A stretch of 64,000 nt of DNA from Odobenus rosmarus divergens. Lineage: Eukaryota; Chordata; Mammalia; Carnivora; Odobenidae. Position numbers and translations under genes: made by a program. Numbering within the stretch: the stretch's first letter is position 1; each line of letters begins with the position of its first letter. A model generated the notes under the pieces. It saw only the letters and a program-made list of their open reading frames with translations. It had not been told where the DNA came from and did no database searches. Below are positions 23,796 to 33,431 of this stretch, piece by piece. The stretch covers positions 84,320-148,319 of the forward strand of contig NW_004450302.1 in assembly GCF_000321225.1 (NCBI RefSeq), in the 5' to 3' direction.

Positions 23796-23989
23796 GGGTG
23801 CTGGGTGGCTCAGTTAATTGCCAGACTCTTGATTTCAGCTCAGGTCATGATTTCAGGGTCGTGAGATCGAGCCCCACATCAGAGTCTGCACTGGGCATGG
23901 AGCCTGCTTAAGATTCTCTCTCTCTCCCTCTCCCTCTGCCCCTCCCCGCTGCTCTCTCTCTTAAAAAAATAATAAAATAAATTTAAAAA
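23796..23989 (+). mobile_element. Carnivore SINE inserted in old LINE-1
   Basis: Can-SINE head 'gggtgctgggtggctcag', CT-rich region and A-rich tail, flanked by the perfect 12-bp duplication 'agagaaattaag' (23784-23795 and 23990-24001). Confidence 0.95.
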
Positions 23990-24001
23990 AGAGAAATTAA
24001 G

Positions 24002-25700
24002 AAAACAATTCCATTTATAATAGCATCAAAAAGAGTAAAATACTTAGGAATAAATTTAACCAAGGAGATGAAAGATCTGTGTACTGAAAACTAGAAGACA
24101 TTGATGAAAGAAATTTAAAAAGGCACAAATAAATGGAAAAGTATTCCATGCTCATGAATCAGGAGTATCAGTACTGTTAAAATGCCATACTACTCAAAGC
24201 AATTTACAGATTCAATGCAATCCGTATCAAAATTTCAATGGTATTTTTCACAGAAATAGAAAAAAGAAACATCCAAAAACCTGTATGGAACCACAAAAGA
24301 CTCTGAATAGCCAAATCAATCTTGAGAAAGAGGAACAAAGCTGGAGGCATCATACTTCCTGACTTCAAACTATATTACAAAGCTACAGTATTCAAAACAG
24401 CATGGTACTGGCATAAAGGCAGTCATATAGACAAATGAAATAGGAGAAAGAGCCCAGAAAGAAACCTTTATATGTACAAATAATTTTCAACAAGAGTGTC
24501 AAAACCATTCAATGGGGAAGCACAGTCTTTTCAACAAATGGTGCTGGGAAAAGCGGATATCCACATGCAAAAGAATGAAGGTGGACCCTTACATTACACC
24601 ATACACAAAAATTAATTGAAGATGGATAAAAAAACCTAAAGTTAGGAGCTAAAACTGTAAAACTCTTAGAAGAAAACACAGGGGGAAAGGTTCATGACAT
24701 TGGATTTGGCAGTGATTTCTTGGATATGACACCAAAAGCATACACAACAAAAGTAGAAAACACATAAATTGAACTATATCAAAATTAAAAATTTTGCAAA
24801 GGACCAACGAACAAAATGAAAATTCAATCTACAGAAAGGGAGAAAGATTTGCAAATCATATATCTGATAAGAAGCTAATATCTAGAATATATGAAGAACT
24901 CCTACAATGCAACAACAACAATTAAAAATTGGGCAAGGGACATGAATGGACATTTCTCCAAAGAAGATAAATAAACAGCCAACAAGCATATTAAAAAATG
25001 TTTCATATCATCAGCCATTACAAAAATGCAAATCAAAACCACAATGACATACAACCTCATACCCACTAGAATGTCTAATCTCAAAAAACCCAAAAAGTGC
25101 TGGCAAGTATGTGGAGAAATTGGAACACTTGTGTACTGTTGGTGGAAATGAGCAGCCACTATGGGAAATAGTATGGCAGTTACCCAGAAAACTTAAAATC
25201 TGTAAATTGCTTTGAGTAGTATGGGCATTAATCACAATAGCCAAAAGGTTGGAAGCAGCCCAAGTGTCCATCAATGGATTAATGGATAAACAAATTGTGG
25301 TATATACATACAAAGGAATATTATTCAGCCTTAAAAAGGAAGGAAATTCTCATACATTCTATAACATGGATGAATCTTGAGGACAGTATGCTAAGTGAAA
25401 TAAGCCATTCATTAAAAAGACATACTGGATAATTTCACTTATATGTGGCACCTAGGTTGGTCAAATTCATCTAAACAAAGAGTGAAAAAGTGGTTACCAA
25501 AGGCCTAGGGAGGAGAGAATGGAAAGGTTGTCCTTTAATGGACAAAGAGTTTCAGTTTTGGAGGTTAAAAAGAGTTCTAGAGATTGCACACCAATGTGAA
25601 TGTACTTCACACTAGTGAACAGTGCACTTAAATGGTTAAGATGGTAAATTTCATATTATGTGTATTTTACTATAATTAAAACTTTTTAAAAATACATATA
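24002..25700 (+). mobile_element. Old LINE-1 ORF2 3' part and 3'UTR
   Basis: It continues collinearly from 23795: 'atttataatagcatcaaaa', 'aaactatattacaaagctac', 'aaatggtgctgggaaaa', then ORF2 C terminus and an old-type 3'UTR ending near 25690. All frames are broken. Confidence 0.85.
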
Positions 25701-26513
25701 GACCCCAACTTTTACTTAGATGATCTATCTATCTATCTATGCTGGTTTATGTCTGTAAAAGCAGGGAGAAAGGTGTCAAAGAATATGCACCAAACTGTTA
25801 ATATTTATTATTTCTGAAGTGCTAGTTGTGGAGGGGATGGGTGTTTTGGGGAAGAGAGGAAAAAATACTAAATTTCTTTATATGCCTGTGTACTGTTTGA
25901 CTTGTTAAAACACGTATTCATTACTAGCATATATTTTTAATTTAGTAGAGTCAGAAAACAATCTACCAGCAAAAGTCACTAAGGGTTTCAACTGGGAATA
26001 TGTACACTGATGGTTGAAGGCAAAAATACTGGTTAGAGCTCTTAGTATCCTATAACTTGCACAAACAGATTCTAGAAAGGCATAGTGCTTTAGATGTTGA
26101 TTAATTTGGTTAGCTCATGTTTTGATGACACTAATGTTAGTCATTCCAAGTCTTAACAAATTCTATTTATGAAGTCCTGATCCTTAATTTAGCGACCACT
26201 TAGGAAGAAAATGCTCTATTTAGATAAACTTGGCCTACAGGTTAACAAAGGTATGACAAAGCAAGCCAGGGTTGGCCCAACTCTAGTCTGTCATGTGATT
26301 TGCATAAAGAGGTGTTATTGATTGGATTCCATAATGATCCAGAGGGCAAAGAAGAAATATAATGAGACTTAACTGAATAATGACCAAAGTAGGCTATTGA
26401 AATGCTATTAATAACTTTCTAAACAACTCAGGGATCAGCCAATCAGAGACTTACTTTGCAAATGGTATCAAGGAACAATACTGAATGTCAGGGAAATATG
26501 CAGCTCTAGGAAA
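25701..26513. other. KRTAP1 copy C 5' flank
   Basis: It has a tiny 'atct' microsatellite at about 25722-25740; no gene recognised. The promoter region of copy C is at the right end. Confidence 0.5.
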
Positions 26514-26524
26514 TATATAAAAGG
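26514..26524 (+). promoter_or_regulatory. TATA box of KRTAP1 gene C
   Basis: 'tatataaaagg' about 80 bp upstream of the ATG at 26597. The leader 'aaaactcaaaaacttctctt' is shared with gene B. Confidence 0.8.
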
Positions 26525-26596
26525 CCAGATGTAGAAGGTGCAGCCAAAACTCAAAAACTTCTCTTAACAACCCAACTCTCAACCCAGCTCCTGACC

Positions 26597-26995
26597 ATGG
26601 CCTGCTGCTCCACTAGCTTCTGTGGATTTCCCACCTGCTCCACCAGTGGGAACTGTGGCTCCAGCTGCTGCCAGCCCAGCGGTTGCCAGACCAGCTGCTG
26701 CCAGCCAACCTGCTGCCAGCCCAGCTGCGGTGGGACCAGCTGTGGCACTGGTGGTGGCCAGGAGGGTGGCTGCGGAGCTATGAGCTGCCGAGTCAGGTGG
26801 TGCCGCCCTGACTGCCGCGTGGAGGACACCTGCCTGCCCCCTTGCTGTGTGGTGAGCTGCACGCCCCCAACCTGCTGCCAGCTGCACCATGCCCAGGCCC
26901 CCTGCTGCCGCCCATCCTACTGTGGACAGTCCTGCTGCCGCCCAGCCTGCTGCTGCTACTGCTGCCAGCCCACCTGTTGTCAGCCCACCTGCTGA
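26597..26995 (+). CDS. KRTAP1-5: Keratin-associated protein 1 family, copy C
   Basis: Intronless, 132 residues, with the standard KRTAP1 layout: MACCSTSFCGFPTCSTSG N terminus, four-unit pentapeptide block, GGTSCGTGGGQEGGCG linker, CRVEDTCLPPCCVVSC block and CCQPTCCQPTC end. Apart from lacking one 15-bp CCQPS unit, its coding sequence matches copy A, 17.6 kb away, at every position I compared. Its 5' leader is closer to copy B. This mosaic pattern suggests gene conversion. AATAAA at 27582-27587 is a plausible signal about 590 bp downstream. The symbol is positional (closest to KRTAP3). Confidence 0.95.
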   Translation: MACCSTSFCGFPTCSTSGNCGSSCCQPSGCQTSCCQPTCCQPSCGGTSCGTGGGQEGGCGAMSCRVRWCRPDCRVEDTCLPPCCVVSCTPPTCCQLHHAQAPCCRPSYCGQSCCRPACCCYCCQPTCCQPTC

Positions 26996-27581
26996 AAGCC
27001 AGGCTGCTGATTTCCAGTTGCCCAGGACACAAGATCTCTGAATAGCGTATTTCCTCAACCACCCCTGGACCACCACAAGTTCTTAGACTTCCATTTGCAT
27101 TTTTGTTTTGGGGGCTACCAAGTATATGAGTTTTATCTGATTTCATTCTGTAGTGAATACCCTGACTGTCCACCGCTGACACAGAAATGCTGTGAACCCA
27201 CCAGCTGACTATCAAAATGTTTTGCATATACTATTTCTGATTTTTCTGCAGGATTGAAAATTACTGATATACTGTGGAATTAATCCTTGAGAACTACCCA
27301 CAAATCTAATTCTTCCCTGCTTTATAATTTATTTTTAGCTCTGTTTACCTAACATTTTTTTCTAACATCAAAGGCACCAGAGTATAGTCAAGTGACTCTC
27401 CTCAGTTGTCACCAGAGAGAATGGACTCTTCACTCAACATTCACTTTCTAAGGAGTAGGCTAGACTTTTTCAACTTTCAACAACTGATTCCATCCCTTTT
27501 TTTTGCAGGGTGGGATCATAATGATCTTGTCTATTGGCTATTTCAATTACATCTATGATACAGTGTTTTCTGTCATTTCTT

Positions 27582-27587
27582 AATAAA
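27582..27587 (+). other. Candidate polyadenylation signal, KRTAP1 copy C
   Basis: 'aataaa' in 'cttaataaatactataa'; the first canonical signal downstream, but distant. Confidence 0.4.
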
Positions 27588-28560
27588 TACTATAACTGGG
27601 CAAACAAACCATAATCTGTGTTTCTACTTGTACCTAAAATGGATTAACTGTGATAATTTGTGAATGCCTACTTGAAATACATTTATTTCTTTTTAAAAGA
27701 AACTGAAATCATATATAGTGTATTCATTCATTTTTTTTTATTCATTCATTCATTCTATAAACATTTATTGACCACCACTTCTAAAGCAGGGGCTATGGAG
27801 ATCAGAAAGATTAAGACTTAACTCTTATCTTTGAGGACTTTGCTATCCAGTAAGAAAAAGTATATGTGTGAAAATAGCTACAAACAACTTAACAAGATAA
27901 ACTGTATTCTATTAATAGTTGGTAGAATAAAATCTCCCACTACTTTAGGGAGATGCTTCTGTGGCCAATAAGCCTTGATGGTCCAACTTACAATAGGTGC
28001 ATCACACGTGACATGCATGTTAGCAAACATAAAAGCCTAAGAGAAGGATGTAAGATAATTACATATGAGGCAGAGAGAAGGATTTTTTTTTTACTCCAGA
28101 AAGGGAGTGAGAAGAAGAAAGAAGAGAGGAGAGACCCAGTCAGAAGGTCATGAATATTACTCTATGATTCATCCCCAGTAAGTTACAAACTCACACAATC
28201 CTTAGGGTAGGTCAACTTCCCTGTGAATACCAGTGAAAGAGCTGAGTTTCATGTCTGGGTTGATTCAAAGGGAGTTAGAGACAACCCAGGACCCAGACAG
28301 AGCAGGGGAAACTACAAGAAAGTAATGCTTTCAGGAACGCTCAGAAATTGTGGAGAGGCTCCGGATAGCCACTGCTGTGGAAAGTAACATCTTGGTTATG
28401 TAGACTGCAAAAAAGAAGATGGAAGGGCCAGAAACGGGATTTCAAAAAGGAAAAGATCACTTTGGGACCAGCAGGGGTTATGTCAGGAACAGCATTTGGA
28501 AAGGCTTTGGAAGGGAAGCAATCTTTGGGGCCCTGAAGATCATTCTAAATGGGAGGAAAA
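27588..28560. other. Intergenic, nothing recognised
   Basis: No coding signal. Short 'attcattcatt' repeats near 27730 and a purine-rich patch near 28110. Confidence 0.5.
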
Positions 28561-29130
28561 GAGTGAAAAAGAATCCAAGCTGCACACCATTAGAGTGGCT
28601 AAAATCCAAAGCAATGACAACACCAAATGCTGGTGAAATGCTGCTGGAACAATAAGAATTCTCTCTCACTGCTGGTAGGAATGCACAATGGCACAGCCAC
28701 TTTGGAAGACCGTTGGGCTGTTTCCCATCAAGTTAAACACAGGCTTATCATACAATCCAGCAATTGTGCTCCTATGTATTTATCCAAATAAGCTGAAAAC
28801 TATGTCCACACAAAACACAAAAACCTACACATGAATGTTTAGAGCAGCTTAATTCATAATTGCCAAGAACTGGAGGCAACAAAGATGTCCTTCAATAGGT
28901 GAATGGAAAAACAAACTGTACTACATCTATGCAATGGAATACTATTCGGTGATAAAAAGAAATGATTTATCAAGCCACAAAAAGACATGAAAGAATATTA
29001 AATGCATATTACTAAATGAAATAAGCCAATCTAAAAAGGCTACATGCTATATCATTCCAACTATAGAACATTCTGAAAAAGACAAAACCATAGAAACATT
29101 AAAATGTTGCCAAAATGTTCCACCGACTAT
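28561..29130 (+). mobile_element. Old LINE-1 ORF2 3' fragment
   Basis: L1 ORF2 end signature: 'tggctaaaatccaaagcaat', 'acagccactttggaagac', 'aatccagcaattgtgctcct' and 'gcaatggaatactattcgg'. Diverged, many stops. Confidence 0.8.
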
Positions 29131-29644
29131 GCCCCGCAGATGCCTGTAGTCCAGCACTAAAATAACAAGCTTATAGATTTAAAAAAAATAAAGTTATAGA
29201 AATAGACACAGGACTGGCCTGTGAATAAATCTAAACAGAAGTCAGTTATGGGCCTTTAAGAAACCTTCCTTTTATTGATAAAAGGGACATATACTGCTGG
29301 TGCTTCTCCTTCCTCTTCACCCAGACTATTCTTTTCGCTTTAAACACAGATATGGTTCCTGGAACTACAGAATCCCAAGAGAATGGAAGGGACACTGGTC
29401 CTGACATAGCTGAGCCTCTGCACCTTTGCTAGCAGTTGCCTACCTGTGAGAAAAGTCCTTTGATCAAGCCAATATCTGTTGGTTTTTCCACAACTGGAAA
29501 CCTAGAACATTTCTAACCACTACACTATGCAATAGACTGCAGTAAGCTCTCAAAATGGAAACTTCCTATATATGACAGCTATGAGGACTTGAGATGCATA
29601 AAACAGTTAAGTGATAGGAAAAGCACATCAATCACAAATTCTAA

Positions 29645-29885
29645 AGGAAAAGAGATAATTTTTAATTGAGGTTCATTGACCATAATATGGGTATATGGAT
29701 AACAAAAGGGAGAGAAGAAAATCAGGTGGGGGGATTAAGGTAATAAATGATGGAGAAAAGAATGAAAAGGAAAAGCACAAAATAGAGAAAAGACAGAAGA
29801 AACAATGAAAAAGACTAGGGACAAGAGGCAGAAAAGGGGGGAAATGATAGGGAAGACAGGGATGAAGGAGAGAGTGGAGAACCAC
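29645..29885 (+). repeat. Purine-rich low-complexity tract
   Basis: About 240 bp strongly biased to A and G on the + strand ('gagaaaagaatgaaaagg' and similar). The antisense open frame of 70 residues is a by-product of this bias. Confidence 0.75.
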
Positions 29886-30640
29886 CGTGACCTATGGGCT
29901 AATTACACTTTCTGCACACTTTATTTCTTTTAACACTTACATCAATCCTTAAAATAGATATTGTTATCCTGGCTTGTAGGTGAGGAAAGTCTAAATGAAG
30001 CTAAGCAGCTTGCTTAAATCACATATTCTTGTAAGTAAGTAAACAAACAAACCACGAAAATCTGAACCCAAATCTGTCTGACTCCAAAACTCACAGAGAA
30101 TAAAATTAATTAACTAGACTTGAAGGAGGTGTAAGGAGGTTCAGAAGATTTAAAAATGGCTGTTTGGAAGCTGTGGAAGTCAGAATAAGTTCCTCTTTGT
30201 GTCAGTTAAGTTACTGTCTCTCGGTCTACCTGGATAGTCCAGGATAATCTCTTTATTTTAGAGTCAACTTATTAGTAACCTTAATTACAAGAGCAAAGTC
30301 CCTTTTGTCCTGTAACATAACATATTGATGGGTATGACACCAGGGCTCAGAGGTCATAGGGCCCCAAATTCTGCCTACTCAAGGGATTACCAGACACTAT
30401 GTTGACACTAATTCCTGAAGACCCAAAATGTCACTCCAGTCCATCAGTGAAAGTGGTGGCTGATGGTGGCCAGATGATAGTTGGAGTCTTACCACTCATT
30501 TTAATCACAGTGGACCCAGTAGGTCCAGAGATCAGTTCCTCAATTTGTGAATCTATAACTGGGATAATCTTCTTGACAATTGGCAGAATCCCCACATTAG
30601 CACTCTGGCTTGAGGAATAAAGCTCAAATGGTAGGAAGAA
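29886..30640. other. Intergenic with MIR-like and duplicated sequence
   Basis: 'tctgtctgactccaaaactc' near 30075 is MIR-like. The stretch 30130-30215 is homologous to 33160-33182 plus 33432-33503. No gene recognised. Confidence 0.5.
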
Positions 30641-31490
30641 CCAAGTAGAAGCCACTGGATGTTCCCCTCCTTACAAGGGTAGTAAATCAAAAATGATACC
30701 AGATCCCTGGAGGAACTGTGAAGATGAGTGCCATTTTCAGAGACTTGAATAAAGCCCAGTGGTGATACCTAGCATCTCCCCCACTTACTCTCTTCTTTGT
30801 CCTATGGAAAAAGCAGACAAATCAGAATATAAGAGTAATTATCTACATTATTTTAAACTAATTTAGGTAATGGTCCCAATTGGAGCTGATGTTCCAGATG
30901 GAGTGTCTTTCATGGAACAAATGAACATAGCCCCTGGCAACTGGAAGTATGCAGTTTTTGACATGAAGATGTCTTTTTCTCCATATTAGTTTGCTAGGAC
31001 AATCAGAAGTAGTTTGCTTTTAACTGGTATGACTAACAGTAACCTTACAAATATTGCCTCAGGGCTGTGTCAACTCTCCTGCTTTCTGTCATAATATACT
31101 CAGCAGAGATCTTAACCATCTTGACATTCCACATATCATTATCAGTCCACTATAGTGATGACATCGTGCTAATTGTTTCTGAGGAGCAGGAAGTAGCAAG
31201 TACTTTAGATGTCTTAGTAAACACATGTGAAACTCCCGGGTTGGAGATAAACCCCACAAAAATTAAGGAGGTCACCACCTCAGTGAAACTTCTTGGAGTC
31301 AAATTGTCTAGAACATGTTGAGATCTCCTTTCTAAAGTGAAAGAAAACCTGTTGTCCCTTGACCTATCTTCAGCTAGGAAAAGCACAACTCTTGGTGGGC
31401 TTTTTTGCATTTTGAATTCAATATATACTATATTTGAGTGTACTAGCGTAACCCATCTACTGACAACCTGATAAAGGACCATTATAGATT
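30640..31490 (+). mobile_element. Decayed endogenous retrovirus pol fragment (reverse transcriptase)
   Basis: Segments in shifting frames resemble retroviral RT: palm-region sequence near 30870-30980, a YSDD at 31151-31162 matching the catalytic YxDD motif, and LEINPTKIKE followed by VKLLGVKLS at about 31240-31310. The frame from 31067 is open for 84 codons and stops at 31321; homologous sequence continues to about 31480. Several stops and frame changes make it an inactive fossil. No LTR of the same element is recognised nearby. Confidence 0.7.
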
Positions 31491-31839
31491 TTCCTTTCAG
31501 AAATGAAGTTTTAAATCATCCCCTATCAGGTGAAGAATCTCAACCAGTTGAAGTCCTGATTGAGCATAAAGAAAACATGAAATGCGTAGTGGAGGAAGAG
31601 AGTTATAAATATCAACTACAGTCTTATGACCAATTAGAAGGATTATAAAAACTATATTTCTATAATCTAAAAACTATATTCCTTATTTTTCTTCTTTCTC
31701 CTTCCCTTGTTTAGTGCCATATCCTGTACCCAGACTAAACTTCAAATGAACCCAATTTCATTTAATATTCCATGAGTTCTGTGAAACAGTTATCTTGGTT
31801 TTGTAAGATGAGTAAATTAAATCTGAAAGAGGTTAAACA

Positions 31840-32138
31840 AACTGAAATCAGGATCTCAAAGAGACATGTGTACTCCCATGTTCACTGCAACATTATTCAC
31901 AATATCCAAGACATGGAAGCAAAGTAAGTATCCAACAATGAATGATGGATAAAGAAAATGTGGTATTTACATACAATGGAATATTATCCAGCTTTAAAAA
32001 AGAAGGAAAATCGTGTTGTTTACATGGATTATGCTAACATAAATAAGCCAGATACAGAACAAATCCTATATGACACCACTTTTATGAGGAATCTAAAATA
32101 GTCAAACTCACAGAAGCAGAGAATAGAATGGTGGTTAC
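31840..32138 (+). mobile_element. Old LINE-1 ORF2 end / 3'UTR, left part
   Basis: 'actcccatgttcactgcaac', 'tacaatggaatattatccag' and 'aatagaatggtggttac' follow L1 order. A solo LTR interrupts it at 32139. Confidence 0.8.
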
Positions 32139-32702
32139 TGATGTGGAGAAAAAGGCAAAAAAAAAAAAATTAAATTTCCTTACAACTTACAGCCCATTAA
32201 CAAGTATTTGATACAGGCCAAGTAACCTTTCTCCAGGAACTCAACTGCCTCGATGTTAATACTTTGCTAGAGGCAAAAGACAACCTTAGCTTGACATTAG
32301 CCAGACCTCCAGGATCCTGCAAAAATCCCTTTGGAAACTTCCTTTATCTCTACCCCCACCCAAGATATATGTTAGCAATCATCCTCCAAGTATATGGAAC
32401 ACTGATATTCACCTGAAGGGTCTCATGATTAAGGTTTTACTAGATAGTAGTAAATGGACTTTTCCTAACTACTAGCCCCTCAGGGTCCTGGAAATCTTGC
32501 TTCCAAAGTTCCTTAGAGACTCATGCTATCCCTAATGCCCTCCCAACTTGAAAGTATACAATCAGCCACTCTTCACAACCCCACTACAGCTCTTTCTGCC
32601 CACAGGTCCTGTCCCTGTGCTTTAATAAAACCACCCTTTTTGCACCAAAGATGTTTCACTAATTCTTTATTGACTGCTCCTGAACCCCAATATTTCACAT
32701 CA
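32139..32702 (+). mobile_element. Solo LTR of a gammaretrovirus-like (ERV1) element
   Basis: It has perfect 7-bp terminal inverted repeats TGATGTG (32139-32145) and CACATCA (32696-32702), flanked by the 5-bp duplication GTTAC (32134-32138 and 32703-32707). It contains 'tttaataaaaccaccctttt' as a polyadenylation region. The LINE-1 continues on both sides, so the boundaries are secure. No internal viral genes are present. Confidence 0.85.
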
Positions 32703-33035
32703 GTTACCAGAGGTTCAGGCGTGGGGAGAATTGAGGAGGTAATGGTCAAAGGGTACAAAGCTTCAGTTATGCAAGATGAATAAGTCTTAGAGATCTACTG
32801 TGTACCATAGGGTCTATAGTTAGCAATACTGTATTGTATACTTAATTTGCTAAAAAGATGTATATTAAGTGTTCTTATCACAAAAAAGGAAGAAAAAGAA
32901 GAGGAAACGTTGGGAGTTTATGGCATTGATTGTGCTGTTTCACTGGTATATACTTATCTCCAAACTCATCAAGTTATTTAAATTTAAATAGCTTTTTGTA
33001 TGTCAATCATATCTCAAAATAGTTTTTTAATGAAT
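32703..33035 (+). mobile_element. Old LINE-1 3'UTR, right part
   Basis: It resumes with 'gttaccagaggttcagg', the expected L1 continuation of 'gtggttac', and ends in old L1 3'UTR sequence ('tcaatcatatctcaaaatag'). Confidence 0.75.
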
Positions 33036-33181
33036 AAAGAAAGTTAAATAGCTTGCTTATAGTCACACTGCTCAGAAGTAAAAACTAAAATATGAACCCA
33101 ACTCTGACTCCAAAACTCATAACGAGACAATGAAATTAAGGAACTGTAAATAAAGAATGGTGTGGGGAGGTTCAGCTGATT

Positions 33182-33418
33182 TATTTTTTATTTTATTTAA
33201 AATCAATTAATTAACATATAGTGTATTATTAATTTCAGAGCTTGAGTTTAGTGATTCATCAGTTGCATATAACACCCAGTACTCATTACATCAGATGCCC
33301 TCCTTAATGCCCATTACCCAATAACTCCATCCTCCCACCCACCTCCCCTCCAGCAACCCTCAGTTTGTTTCCTGTAGTTAAGAGTCTCTTAAGGTTTGTC
33401 TCCCTTTCTGATTTCGTT
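33182..33418 (-). mobile_element. LINE-1 3' end, inverted, with target-site duplication
   Basis: Reverse complement of a carnivore-type L1 3'UTR ('aacacccagtactcattaca', 'gcaaccctcagtttgttt'). The perfect 13-bp duplication 'ggttcagctgatt' is at 33169-33181 and 33419-33431. Confidence 0.9.
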
Positions 33419-33431
33419 GGTTCAGCTGATT

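Noticed and set aside
25722..25740. ATCT repeat as a possible CRISPR-like or regulatory array
   Set aside because: Only a few 4-bp units; an ordinary microsatellite in a mammalian genome.
29673..29885. 70-residue minus-strand ORF rich in Ser, Phe and Leu
   Set aside because: Product of the purine-rich low-complexity tract.
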